From NCBI GenBank assembly GCA_006383075.2, contig SMNH02000001.1, forward strand, positions 618,430 to 682,429: a stretch of DNA of 64,000 nucleotides. Reading direction: 5' to 3'. The notes beneath the pieces were generated by a model, which saw only the letters and a list, made by a program, of their open reading frames with translations, was not told where the DNA came from and ran no database searches. The position numbers were made by a program, and so were the translations under genes. Positions 28,536 through 35,979 of the stretch are shown in pieces. Numbering within the stretch: position 1 is the first letter of the stretch; each line of letters begins with the position of its first letter. Source of the DNA: Kordia sp. TARA_039_SRF (GTDB taxonomy: Bacteria; Bacteroidota; Bacteroidia; Flavobacteriales; Flavobacteriaceae).

Positions 28536-31500
28536 TTAGTTTTTTGCTTCGTTAATAATATCATCAAGTTCTTTCCCTACTTTTCTGCGCTCTAGCTCGT
28601 CTTCGGCAGTGTAGTAAGTTTTAGCAATAATTCCTCTGTCTAATAATTCAGTCATTCTATCGAGTGTTTGAGCTAGTAAGACATTGGTAGCATCCGTTTG
28701 TGTTGCAGATGCGTTTTCCGATGGCACTGAAACCGACGTTGTATTGTTGGCGGCAGTTGGTTTTCTTGCTAATGCTAATATGTAATCGGTAACACGCGGA
28801 TCCATTTTTTTAAATGTATCCGGATCAACAATCAACTCTGGACGTTCGCCAGCTAAAAATGCCGTAGGCGAAGAAACAATTTGCGTACTAGGATTACCAC
28901 TAATTCGCGAATTGAAAACTTTTCTGTCTTGCTGGCGCGTTATTGGATACAGGCCTTCTTCAAATCCTTTTATTGCCGTCGCTCCAATAGCTGCTATTTG
29001 CGCACCAGCGGTGAGTTTTGTTATTAGAGCTTGCTTGGCAAACTGAGCCGTATTGATAGAAACCCAAGGCTGACCAGCTGTTAATGGTAATGCCGCAATA
29101 GCACCAGCGTTGGCAATAGCCAGCGATGCTTTTGCTGCCGCAATTGATTTGGAAGTTTGTACAATAATTTCTTGAATGGCTTTTCCTTTTTGAAATAAAA
29201 AGAGTGCTTTTCCAATGGCGGTTTCTTGACTGAAGGCATTGGTAAGCGCATCTAGTCCGGCATTTATAGCAGCTTGCTTGGCAGCTTGCAACGCCTTTTG
29301 TTGTTTTATTTTTTCTTTATTGGCTGCTTCTATTCGCTTTAGTTCTTTTTGCCGCTCTGCCTCTTCTTTAGCGGCGTATTTTAAATCGATTTCATGAAGT
29401 TGTTGCTTTAAAGCGGTTTTCAAATCAATGAGTAATTGTGCTTTTTCGGCTTCATCAATTTGTAGTTTTTCAATTTCTAGTTGCTTTTTTTCAGCATCTT
29501 GTTCTGCTTTTAAAATTTCGGCTTCTTTGTCTGTCTGAGCATTTTTTAGAGCAATTTCATTTTTTAACGCGCGCTTCTTTGATTCTAAGTCTTCAATTGC
29601 TTTGAGTTCTTCAGCTTCTTTTTGCGCCAATAGTTTTTTGAGTTCTTCAGCTTCTTTTTGCGCCAATAGTTTTTTGAGTTCCGTTTTTTTAGCAGCAGAA
29701 ATTTCTAAGGCTTCAATTTCTTTCAGTTCTTGTGCGGTGTCTTGCTCTATTTTTAATTTTTTGCGCTTGTATTCATCGTCTTCAGCTTTTAAAGCTATTT
29801 CGTTTTGAAGCGCCAATTTTCTGCGCTCAAAGTCTTCTAATGCTTTTAGTTGCTTTTCCTTTTCTTCGTCAGTTAGTTCATCATCTTCTTTACCATCATT
29901 ATTTTGTCCACCAGTAAAATCATTGACCGTTTTTAAAATATCTGCATATCTTTCTGCAAATTCATTTTGTTGTTCTTGAAGCTTATTTGCTTTAGTTCTA
30001 TGTTCGTTACTTTTTTCTTCAAAATATGTTGAAGAGCGTAAAAGATTACGAATGTTATACATAGCAGCTTCCTCATCTGTAATTTTAATAGCCTGACCTT
30101 TACGTTTAGCTTCAATTAATTCTACTTGGGCACTTACAGCTTCTTTAATAGATTTGGTTTCTAATATTCGGTTGGCTTCTTCGACACCGAGTAATTTATT
30201 TAGTGCTTCCCTAGCAGTTATTTCAAGTTTGTATGATTTTGTAAGAAGTTTACTAGATTCTTGTGCCTCCGCTTGAACCTCTTCGCTGAGTTGTTGCAAT
30301 GCAATTTTTGCAACATAACCTTTGTTTACTTCTTTTAGTCTATCTCGTATATCTTCATTTGATGCTTTTTCTGAATCTAAATTTTTTAAAAAATTTGGAA
30401 ACTTTGAATTTAAAGCATCAATCGCTTTTGCTCTTTGTGACTCAGTAGCATTTACATCAGTAACCCTTTGTGCTAATATATTCAACTCTATTTGTTGCTT
30501 TTCAGTTGCTTCCGATGCGCGTTCCATAGGAAAAACAGTTTCCAATATGGCACTTCCCAAATCGCGGAAAAAGGAAATGAAGCCACTGTTTTGAATGATG
30601 TTTCCAAGTCGAAGCTTGGTGTTTTCTAACGTGGCATTCCAGCGGTCGCTACTGTTGGATGCTTCGTCTAGTATGGTGCCAGCTTCCGCAATTTCGCGCT
30701 TGGCAATGTTCGCTACTGCTTGTACAAAATCGGGAGTTTTTGAAAGTTCATCATTGAGTTCGCTCGCAGATATACCAAGGTTGTCAATACGTAGTTTGGA
30801 TTCTTTTGACAAACCTTCAACCAACGAGTCTTTGAGCTTGTCAATGCTTTGCCCGGTTTGTGTAGACCGAACGGCTAAGAATTCCATAAGCGTGTCGGTT
30901 TCTTCCAGACTTATGTTGAAGTTGTCAAATTCTACTAAGGAACGTTTTATATCCAAATCGGACAGTAAACCTCTGGTAGCTGTTTTGATACGATTGAAAG
31001 CCGTTTCGCCCGTTGCGCCTAAACGCTGAAAAGCAAACTCAACACCTTTGGCTTCTGTGGCTAGTTGTATGGACTCGGCAGCAAAGTTTTTGAGAAAGCC
31101 AATACCGCTTTTTAGGAGTTCAAAAAAAGCCAACGCGCTGGTTATTGGGAATATTAGGTTTTTGAAACTGGTTTTTAGCTTGGCAACCATAGTTTCCTGC
31201 TTTCCCATGGCGTTGGTAACACCGCGCATTTGCCCACGTAGTTGTTTCTGGCGATTGGTTACGGCTTGTAACTCATTAGCTAACTGTTTGAACTCTTTTG
31301 TATTAGGATCTAAATCTTTCATTTCAAGATTTAGGCGGCGCGTTTCTTGGCTTAGTTGTTTGGTTGATAGATTGTTGAGTCCTACTTGCTTTCGCATACC
31401 ATCCATTTTGGCTCGGTTGGCGTCTATTATGGAGTTGTTGGCAGCAAGTTTGGCGGTAACATCGGCAATGGCTTCGGCGTTTTTCTTCTTGGATCGATTG

Positions 31501-31646
31501 AGTTTTTTGAGTTCTTTTTCGAGGTCCTTATTGGTGTTGATGAGTTTGTCAGTAGCACGATTTAAGGCATTGTATTCTTTACGACCTTGATCGCCATTGA
31601 TGATGATGTTGAACTTTAATGTTTCGTCGGTTATTTGCTTTGCCAT
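28536..31646 (-). CDS. Phage tail tape measure protein
   Basis: The 1036-residue protein sets tail length and forms the tail lumen. The N-terminal 160 residues are coiled coil (LEKELKKLNRSKKKNAEAIADVTAKL). A hydrophobic patch (LIFPITSALAFFELLKSG) and a region typical of tape measure proteins follow (EFAFQRLGATGETAFNRIKTATRG, SNSSDRWNATLENTKLRLG). The stretch from about 600 to 790 is long charged helix with a 12-residue tandem duplication, then an Ala-rich hydrophobic segment (SKSIAAAKASLAIANAGAIAALPL). It is coupled by TAATG to the preceding small gene. The chaperone frameshift seen in other phages is not visible. Confidence 0.88.
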   Translation of the reverse strand: MAKQITDETLKFNIIINGDQGRKEYNALNRATDKLINTNKDLEKELKKLNRSKKKNAEAIADVTAKLAANNSIIDANRAKMDGMRKQVGLNNLSTKQLSQETRRLNLEMKDLDPNTKEFKQLANELQAVTNRQKQLRGQMRGVTNAMGKQETMVAKLKTSFKNLIFPITSALAFFELLKSGIGFLKNFAAESIQLATEAKGVEFAFQRLGATGETAFNRIKTATRGLLSDLDIKRSLVEFDNFNISLEETDTLMEFLAVRSTQTGQSIDKLKDSLVEGLSKESKLRIDNLGISASELNDELSKTPDFVQAVANIAKREIAEAGTILDEASNSSDRWNATLENTKLRLGNIIQNSGFISFFRDLGSAILETVFPMERASEATEKQQIELNILAQRVTDVNATESQRAKAIDALNSKFPNFLKNLDSEKASNEDIRDRLKEVNKGYVAKIALQQLSEEVQAEAQESSKLLTKSYKLEITAREALNKLLGVEEANRILETKSIKEAVSAQVELIEAKRKGQAIKITDEEAAMYNIRNLLRSSTYFEEKSNEHRTKANKLQEQQNEFAERYADILKTVNDFTGGQNNDGKEDDELTDEEKEKQLKALEDFERRKLALQNEIALKAEDDEYKRKKLKIEQDTAQELKEIEALEISAAKKTELKKLLAQKEAEELKKLLAQKEAEELKAIEDLESKKRALKNEIALKNAQTDKEAEILKAEQDAEKKQLEIEKLQIDEAEKAQLLIDLKTALKQQLHEIDLKYAAKEEAERQKELKRIEAANKEKIKQQKALQAAKQAAINAGLDALTNAFSQETAIGKALFLFQKGKAIQEIIVQTSKSIAAAKASLAIANAGAIAALPLTAGQPWVSINTAQFAKQALITKLTAGAQIAAIGATAIKGFEEGLYPITRQQDRKVFNSRISGNPSTQIVSSPTAFLAGERPELIVDPDTFKKMDPRVTDYILALARKPTAANNTTSVSVPSENASATQTDATNVLLAQTLDRMTELLDRGIIAKTYYTAEDELERRKVGKELDDIINEAKN
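29601..29680 (-). repeat. 36-bp tandem duplication inside the tape measure gene
   Basis: Two 36-bp copies, starting at 29601 and 29637, with the start of a third near 29673, encode two copies of KKLLAQKEAEEL. The period is in frame (12 residues), consistent with tape length changing by unit duplication. Confidence 0.8.
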
Positions 31647-31993
31647 TATCCTTGTATGTTATGCTCTTGGGCAATCATTTGTTTGATATCGTCGGTAAGT
31701 CCGAAGCGAAGCTCGTTGATGATGTAGTTGTAGTAATTGTATATAGGCGTGTTGTGTACCTTTATTGGCTTGCGCTTGTAGCCGCGCAATACTTTCATGT
31801 CAATAAAACGCTGCTGCTTGGCATGCGTTACGGTAAGCGTGTTGTTGGCTACAGTGTACGATTGCTTTTGCAATATGACGGCAGCGCCAAGCGCATTGCC
31901 AGCGTTGACAATACGGCGTTGCTCTTGTATAAGGTTTTCAGCCTCTCGGTTGAGAACTTGTTTTATGTATATGTTGCTTATAACACTTTGCAT
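31646..31993 (-). CDS. Small protein upstream of the tape measure gene
   Basis: The 115-residue protein starts MQSVISNIYIKQVLNREAEN and ends DDIKQMIAQEHNIQG. It is basic and mostly helical. It is the first gene of the tail operon and overlaps the tape measure start as TAATG, the usual place of a tail assembly chaperone or tail completion protein. A longer GTG start at 32011 lies inside the promoter, so the ATG at 31993 is used. The ATG lies only 6 nt past the -7 box, so the mRNA may be leaderless. Confidence 0.65.
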   Translation of the reverse strand: MQSVISNIYIKQVLNREAENLIQEQRRIVNAGNALGAAVILQKQSYTVANNTLTVTHAKQQRFIDMKVLRGYKRKPIKVHNTPIYNYYNYIINELRFGLTDDIKQMIAQEHNIQG

Positions 31994-31998
31994 AGTAA

Positions 31999-32034
31999 CA
32001 AGTATAAGCACGCAACTGGTAATTGAAAAGGACA
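31999..32034 (-). promoter_or_regulatory. Late promoter P1 (TGTCCTTTTC family), tail operon
   Basis: On the minus strand TGTCCTTTTC (32034-32025) is followed by 17 nt and TTATACTTG (32007-31999). The same arrangement occurs before four other structural operons. Confidence 0.65.
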
Positions 32035-32044
32035 GTAGTAGGAA

Positions 32045-32073
32045 TGAAAAAAGCCGCTTGATTGCGGCTTTTT
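32045..32073. terminator. Bidirectional rho-independent terminator
   Basis: AAGCCGC-TTGATT-GCGGCTT (32051-32070), flanked by an A-run on the left and a T-run on the right. On the minus strand it ends the three-gene HTH operon just before late promoter P1. Confidence 0.8.
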
Positions 32074-32082
32074 AGTAATTAG

Positions 32083-32126
32083 TTTTTAGGGATTAGGTTT
32101 TAGGGATTAGGTTTTAGGGATTAGTT
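32083..32126. repeat. 14-bp tandem repeat (TTTTAGGGATTAGG, about three copies)
   Basis: Consecutive near-identical units lie between the terminator and the end of the HTH gene, reaching into its last codons. Function unknown; replication slippage is a likely origin. Confidence 0.65.
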
Positions 32127-32435
32127 TTTTGGTAATTTGTTTGGACGCCTTCCGAGTTCTTCCATGGCGCGCTCAAACATTGTATTGAGTTCTGTTTGGT
32201 TTTCTTGGTCTTCAAAAAAGAAATTGACTTTTACAGCTTTTGCAAGTATTAAAAAATTGTGCAACGATATTTTGTATTTTAATGAAAAAATACGGCTTAT
32301 GTTGCTTTGCTGAAAACCTGTAAGCTGCGCCAATTTGGTTTGGTAACCAGTACCATATTTTGTTTTGGCAATTTCTTCTATAAGCAAAACGAACAGCTTC
32401 CATTGCTGTTCGTCTGCGTTTTGTTTATTTGTCAT
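32121..32435 (-). CDS. Small helix-turn-helix protein, XRE-like
   Basis: The 104-residue protein contains a helix-turn-helix of XRE type (YQTKLAQLTGFQQSNISRIFSLKYKISLHNFLILAKAVKV, about residues 28-68). It is a probable DNA-binding regulator. It overlaps the preceding HTH gene by 4 bp and ends before a terminator. The operon starts at a promoter covered by a 36-bp palindrome, so autoregulation is plausible. Confidence 0.7.
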   Translation of the reverse strand: MTNKQNADEQQWKLFVLLIEEIAKTKYGTGYQTKLAQLTGFQQSNISRIFSLKYKISLHNFLILAKAVKVNFFFEDQENQTELNTMFERAMEELGRRPNKLPKN

Positions 32436-32635
32436 ATTATGCCTTTTTTGGTTAAGATATAAGCTAAGTGGAATAGTGTTTTTGCACGATATTCCTTCTT
32501 TAATTCTCTGAGCGTGTCTTCAATCATTCTAACACTGTTGGGTTTAATTCCTTTTTTGGCTAAGCAAGCAGATACTTCTGCTTGCTTCATGCCTTTTGCC
32601 ATTAGTGACACTATTTGTTTGTGAGATGCTTTCAT
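32432..32635 (-). CDS. Small LuxR-type helix-turn-helix protein
   Basis: The 67-residue protein is almost entirely a helix-turn-helix: HKQIVSLMAKGMKQAEVSACLAKKGIKPNSVRMIEDTLRELKKEYRAKTLFHLAYILTKKGII. This layout matches the C-terminal DNA-binding domain of LuxR/NarL regulators without a receiver. It lies 2 bp after the 131-residue gene and overlaps the next by 4 bp. Confidence 0.7.
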   Translation of the reverse strand: MKASHKQIVSLMAKGMKQAEVSACLAKKGIKPNSVRMIEDTLRELKKEYRAKTLFHLAYILTKKGII

Positions 32636-32637
32636 GA

Positions 32638-33033
32638 TTACGCGATGTGTAAAAATAATTCGTCTTTATCACAATCATGTATATCGCATAATTGTTGAAT
32701 TACGCTTTCGGCTTCCCAATGCTTTTCTGACAATATAATTTCCAATTCCTTCTCAGTAATATCTGTAACATACTTAGTATATGTAGTATCATATTCACCA
32801 TCTAAGTCAATAGTTCCTACACCTGTCAAAGCCTCTTCTAGTGTAAGTTCTGCTGAATTTCCGTCGCAGTCTAAGTACTCTCCTGTTTCTTCATTTAAAA
32901 ATAAAGAATTATAAGAATCTCCTTCGTCTATCCTTGAGATACCAACGAAGCTAGTATAGCCTTGATTATTAAATCTACCGCCACGTCCGATGTGAAACTT
33001 AATGATTGTTGTTGAAGTGTTTGAATTTTCCAT
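32638..33033 (-). CDS. Unknown acidic protein, first gene of the HTH operon
   Basis: The 131-residue protein is acidic with repeated aromatic and Gly positions (IKFHIGRGGRFNNQGYTSFVGISRIDEG). I do not recognise it. It is first in a three-gene operon with two HTH proteins, transcribed from the palindrome-covered promoter at 33099-33150. Confidence 0.65.
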   Translation of the reverse strand: MENSNTSTTIIKFHIGRGGRFNNQGYTSFVGISRIDEGDSYNSLFLNEETGEYLDCDGNSAELTLEEALTGVGTIDLDGEYDTTYTKYVTDITEKELEIILSEKHWEAESVIQQLCDIHDCDKDELFLHIA

Positions 33034-33098
33034 AATAATTGTGCCGAGTTTAATGAGCTGCGCGACTCTTTTAGATTAATACTTATTGTTTGATGATT

Positions 33099-33106
33099 CA
33101 AATATA
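33099..33106 (-). promoter_or_regulatory. Promoter of the HTH operon
   Basis: TATATTTG on the minus strand, 66 bp before the ATG of the 131-residue gene. The -33 region falls inside the palindrome at 33115-33150. Confidence 0.6.
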
Positions 33107-33114
33107 CAACAAAA

Positions 33115-33150
33115 ATCGATAATTATATCATTAATGATATAATTATCGAT
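33115..33150. promoter_or_regulatory. 36-bp perfect palindrome, probable operator
   Basis: The half-site ATCGATAATTATATCATT is followed by its exact reverse complement with no spacer. It starts 8 bp upstream of the -7 box, so a dimeric repressor bound here would block the promoter. One of the HTH proteins of this operon is the obvious candidate binder. Confidence 0.75.
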
Positions 33151-33172
33151 GAAATGCATTAAAATTTAACAT

Positions 33173-33415
33173 TTACAACAAATATTCCTCGTTTACTTCG
33201 CCCGTTTCTAGCATTTGCAACTTGGTAAGGAAGTTGTACATGGTTTTGAAACCGTAAAATGCCGTGTGCGGGTTGGCAGTGTTTTGGTTGGTTTTTAGTG
33301 AGTTTTCGTAAAGGCTTACTACGTCTTTACGCATTGCGGAATAGTCACCGTTGGCTTGAAGCTGCGCTACGGCTTCTAATATTTGCGCGTCTGTGTTTGG
33401 ATTTTCTGTTTGCAT
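33173..33415 (-). CDS. Small helical protein, paralogue of two others in the prophage
   Basis: The 80-residue protein (MQTENPNTDAQILEAVAQLQ to LETGEVNEEYLL) is helical and resembles the proteins at 44512-44736 and 46364-46609: a run I..AV..L...GD...L..D...LY, then a spacer with NP and a final helix FYGFKTMYNFLTKL. The ATG at 33415 is preferred to one 45 bp upstream. Its own promoter (33572-33579) and a folded leader precede it. Function unknown. Confidence 0.7.
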   Translation of the reverse strand: MQTENPNTDAQILEAVAQLQANGDYSAMRKDVVSLYENSLKTNQNTANPHTAFYGFKTMYNFLTKLQMLETGEVNEEYLL

Positions 33416-33519
33416 AACTCGAAAATGTTTTATAGGCGAAACACCGCTACAGGTTTGCAAACACTTTCACTAGGAAAGGAGTACCCTTCGTTTCCTTTGG
33501 GTTAACCATACGGTGTTTC
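33407..33519 (-). ncRNA. Structured 5' leader with anti-start sequence (33k)
   Basis: GAAACACCG (33519-33511) pairs with CGGTGTTTC (33446-33438) to close a roughly 80-nt domain holding a smaller AAAGGA/TCCTTT hairpin. Just inside the 3' arm, TGTTTGCA (33463-33456) is complementary to TGCAAACA of the start codon region (33414-33407). The architecture matches the leaders at 46591-46695 and 56262-56374. Confidence 0.5.
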
Positions 33520-33571
33520 TATGATAATAAATGATAAATCGAAATTTACCTAGTAAAAAATGTTTGCGTTA

Positions 33572-33586
33572 CAAATATAGGGGAAA
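33572..33586 (-). promoter_or_regulatory. Promoter of the 33k leader
   Basis: TTTCCCC followed directly by TATATTTG on the minus strand, a perfect TAnnTTTG box. A nearly identical promoter precedes the 46k leader. Confidence 0.6.
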
Positions 33587-33636
33587 TTTTTTAATTGGTT
33601 TGGAATTTGCTTTTTTTAAACCAATAATACTATGTA

Positions 33637-33660
33637 AGCTTCCACCAAATGGTGGAAGCT
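33637..33660. terminator. Strong hairpin, second of a pair after the antirepressor gene
   Basis: AGCTTCCACC-AAAT-GGTGGAAGCT, a perfect 10-bp stem. There is no clean U-run on the minus strand, so it could be a 3' end-stabilising structure rather than a classic terminator. Confidence 0.55.
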
Positions 33661-33677
33661 GCAAAACATTTTTCTGT

Positions 33678-33707
33678 ACCTGTACGGTCTATGTAGACCG
33701 TGCAGGT
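33678..33707. terminator. Strong hairpin directly after the antirepressor gene
   Basis: A 14-bp stem with one non-Watson-Crick position: ACCTGTACGGTCTA against TAGACCGTGCAGGT around a TG loop. It begins 5 bp past the stop of the gene at 33712. Confidence 0.55.
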
Positions 33708-33711
33708 GGTA

Positions 33712-34245
33712 TTATTGTTGACCTTGGAATATGTCGTATTGTGCATTGATTTGCTCTTTGTCTATATTGTTTAGACGTTGTGAAGCGTTTTTTATATTGC
33801 TTTTCAATTCTTTGATTTTTTTATAACGCTCATCTTCTTCTAGTGAAGCTTCGAGTTTATCAATTTCAATTTGATATTCCGTTCTTTCCTTTAAAATTTT
33901 ACTTCTGGAAGTGAACGTATCAAATAAAGCATCATAGCATTGACGTTTGTAATTGATGACTTGGTCTTTGATGCTTGGATCAACTTTGTTTTCATTAATT
34001 GTAAATAACCAACCAAATACATATCGAAGTGGAATTACAATCATTTTTCGTGTATTTCCGTCAGAGGCAACTATTGCCTTCTCGGCAACAGTAGAACCAA
34101 TTATTGTCGATTCTTTTAGCTTCTTAAATTGTCTTGGATAAGAAACTCCAATTGCCTCACAAATTGGTTTTACGGCAACATAGTCCGTAGTGCCAATTTT
34201 AGTGATAATGATTTGCTGATTGTTTACTGAAATTGTTTTTGTCAT
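33712..34245 (-). CDS. Phage antirepressor-type protein (P22 Ant N-terminal-like)
   Basis: The 177-residue protein has an N-terminal domain of the P22 antirepressor kind (KIGTTDYVAVKPICEAIGVSYPRQFKKLKES, then TRKMIVIPLRYVFGWLFTINENKVDPSIKDQVINYKRQCYDALF, about residues 15-115). A coiled-coil tail follows (EYQIEIDKLEASLEEDERYKKIKELKSNIKNASQ). Such proteins counter phage repressors or tune lysogeny. It has its own 75-bp upstream gap with a hairpin and is followed by two hairpins. Confidence 0.8.
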   Translation of the reverse strand: MTKTISVNNQQIIITKIGTTDYVAVKPICEAIGVSYPRQFKKLKESTIIGSTVAEKAIVASDGNTRKMIVIPLRYVFGWLFTINENKVDPSIKDQVINYKRQCYDALFDTFTSRSKILKERTEYQIEIDKLEASLEEDERYKKIKELKSNIKNASQRLNNIDKEQINAQYDIFQGQQ

Positions 34246-34285
34246 TGTAGTTAATTTTTGAGTTTATATTGATTTTAGATTCTGA

Positions 34286-34309
34286 ACGAACCGAGATATC
34301 GGCTCGTTG
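34286..34309. terminator. Hairpin between the 66-residue gene and the antirepressor gene
   Basis: AACGAACCGA-GATA-TCGGCTCGTT, a 10-bp stem with one mismatch. It could end the beta-barrel operon or fold in the antirepressor leader. Confidence 0.45.
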
Positions 34310-34320
34310 AAATTTTGATA

Positions 34321-34521
34321 TTATTGTTTTTTTAGTTTTTTCAATTTCCAAACTCCAATAGAATCCGGTAGAGGTCCAAGTTTTTCCCTCTTCAATTGAT
34401 TATAACTTAAGAATTTGACTTCCGCATAAATTCCTTTTTCTACTGAAGAAAATACTTCGATACAATCTGTTGTTGATGAAAACTGCTGGCGAATGATAGG
34501 AATTGGTGATTTTATTTTCAT
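34321..34521 (-). CDS. Unknown 66-residue basic protein
   Basis: The protein (MKIKSPIPIIRQQF to GVWKLKKLKKQ) has no recognised domain. It overlaps the end of the outer-membrane beta-barrel gene by 4 bp, so the two are co-translated. Confidence 0.6.
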   Translation of the reverse strand: MKIKSPIPIIRQQFSSTTDCIEVFSSVEKGIYAEVKFLSYNQLKREKLGPLPDSIGVWKLKKLKKQ

Positions 34522-35033
34522 TTTTTCATTTTGATATTATAGCTGACACCGACAAATACGGATGCTTTGAGTTGGCGGGTATCGTATAGTACGCCAAGGT
34601 CTTTCCTGTCAACTATTTGCAAAATGCCGTTGATTTTGAAATCGTCATTGAGTTTGTAGTTGATGCTGCCACCAAAACCAAAAGAGTATACCGAGAAGCC
34701 ACGATCAATGAAACCAAAACCAGCGTAGGCAGATGCTTCTACGTTTTTTACGAATAGTTTGTTGAAGGTGTATGCTACGTTAAGGCTGTAGCGGTTGTAG
34801 TTTGGTTGTAGGTCGCCAACTTCATACTCGGCAAATATGGTGGCGTAGCCGTACTTGTCTTGATAACCTTCTGCTTGTATGCGTGTGATGACGTTTAAGG
34901 TTCCTGCTGGGTAGGTTTCGCTTCCAGTAAAGAGTAAGCGTACGTCTTGCGCAGTGAGTACTGATAATTGATTTTGGCTTGTAGCTGTTGTTGTTGCCAG
35001 CATTGCCAACATAAGTAAGATAATGTTTTTCAT
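34518..35033 (-). CDS. Outer-membrane beta-barrel protein with signal peptide
   Basis: The 171-residue protein begins with a signal peptide (MKNIILLMLAMLATTTATSQ). Alternating strands with aromatic girdles follow (YGYATIFAEYEVGD, YNRYSLNVAYTFNKLFV, ASAYAGFGFIDRGFSVYSFGFGG, LKASVFVGVSYNIKMKK), typical of a small outer-membrane barrel. The ATG at 35033 is chosen because the signal peptide starts there; an upstream in-frame extension has no such feature. In a prophage it is best read as a moron that alters the lysogen surface, for example superinfection exclusion; that role is inferred. Confidence 0.8.
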   Translation of the reverse strand: MKNIILLMLAMLATTTATSQNQLSVLTAQDVRLLFTGSETYPAGTLNVITRIQAEGYQDKYGYATIFAEYEVGDLQPNYNRYSLNVAYTFNKLFVKNVEASAYAGFGFIDRGFSVYSFGFGGSINYKLNDDFKINGILQIVDRKDLGVLYDTRQLKASVFVGVSYNIKMKK

Positions 35034-35190
35034 TGTGTTATGGTATTTGTTGTTGATATTTTTGCTGGCACGCTTTGCATTGCCCATTTTTATAATCGAA
35101 CACTTGACGTACAACCTTATTATTGCAGTGCAAAAAAGTACATTTGAATGAGAGCAATAGTGGCTTTGACATGTGATTGTTTTGTTTGAT

Positions 35191-35225
35191 AATAGCCGCA
35201 CAGCTGTCCGTACTGTGCGACTATT
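35191..35225. terminator. Hairpin between the 86-residue gene and the beta-barrel gene
   Basis: AATAGCCGCACAG and CTGTGCGACTATT pair over 12 of 13 positions around a 9-nt loop. It probably separates two transcripts. Confidence 0.5.
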
Positions 35226-35255
35226 GGTGAGTAAATAATTAAAAAAGAGGGCTGC

Positions 35256-35516
35256 TTAGCTCCAGCCATTATCTTCGAATATTTTATCGGTAGTGTCTTG
35301 AGATTTTGGACTTTCTACCCAATCCATGAAACGTTGTTCTACAGATGCAAGGAAGTCATCGTTAATAGATGGTGATTCTGCAGTATGCGTGTATGAATTG
35401 TCAACACCTTTTGTTTCTATGGTCCAAGTAGTTTTGCCATCCATGTGCTTTTCTTGGCTTTTTGTAGCTACCATGTTGGCGCTTTTACCTTTGAAAGTGA
35501 TTGTCTTTTTTTTCAT
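35256..35516 (-). CDS. Unknown 86-residue protein
   Basis: The protein (MKKKTITFKGKSANMVATKS to TDKIFEDNGWS) is acidic towards the end, with a beta-like first half. The ATG at 35516 fits the 2-bp gap after the preceding LuxR-type gene; a longer frame would overlap it. Function unknown. Confidence 0.65.
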   Translation of the reverse strand: MKKKTITFKGKSANMVATKSQEKHMDGKTTWTIETKGVDNSYTHTAESPSINDDFLASVEQRFMDWVESPKSQDTTDKIFEDNGWS

Positions 35517-35518
35517 AA

Positions 35519-35878
35519 TTAGTTGATAAATGAGATTAATGTTTCTACTTGAATTTCGGCACAAGTGCGGTCGCTTGTGATTTCTGAATATTTTTCAGGA
35601 TTTTTTACCACATCAGCGTTGTATGCGTTCATAGCATCAATCAGCTGGTCTTTACTGTAAGTTTTTGGTTTTTTTGACATAATTTCTACTTTATAAATTC
35701 CGTGTTTTACGGCATATATAACTAAGCCTACACGATTGAGTGATTTTGATTTTTTTATACTATTGTATATGTAGTTTTCAGCCGTTTTGGGCGATATTCC
35801 TAATTCATCAGCAATCATTTTTGCGCTGTATTGCTGACACATAAGTTGAATGCATTGTGTTTCGCGTGGTGTAAACAT
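35519..35878 (-). CDS. LuxR-type helix-turn-helix regulator, short form
   Basis: The 119-residue protein has a LuxR/NarL DNA-binding domain at its start: FTPRETQCIQLMCQQYSAKMIADELGISPKTAENYIYNSIKKSKSLNRVGLVIYAVKHGI (about residues 2-62), without a receiver domain. A short acidic tail follows. Its ATG overlaps the stop of a 33-residue membrane protein as TAATG. It is a candidate activator of the phage-specific late promoters. Confidence 0.75.
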   Translation of the reverse strand: MFTPRETQCIQLMCQQYSAKMIADELGISPKTAENYIYNSIKKSKSLNRVGLVIYAVKHGIYKVEIMSKKPKTYSKDQLIDAMNAYNADVVKNPEKYSEITSDRTCAEIQVETLISFIN

Positions 35879-35979
35879 TAAAATATTAGCATTGAAATGA
35901 TTACTACTACTACAATGATGCCTACTACGGTGTAACAACCAACTTGGAACTCATGAATGTCTTGGTTTTGTTCTTTCAT
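35878..35979 (-). CDS. 33-residue membrane microprotein
   Basis: The sequence is MKEQNQDIHEF followed by a single transmembrane helix (YTVVGIIVVVVIISMLIF). The ATG overlaps the upstream stop as ATGA and the stop overlaps the next ATG as TAATG, so it is coupled on both sides. That argues for a real gene despite its size. Confidence 0.65.
   Translation of the reverse strand: MKEQNQDIHEFQVGCYTVVGIIVVVVIISMLIF

Noticed and set aside
30595..31029. Rightward 144-residue ORF and several others opposite the tape measure gene
   Set aside because: They lie on the opposite strand of a strongly coding gene, are rich in Ser/Leu/Phe as expected for antisense frames, and have no own promoter or spacing logic.
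32083..32126. Telomere-like or regulatory repeat
   Set aside because: Only about three short units next to a gene end; simple slippage explains it.
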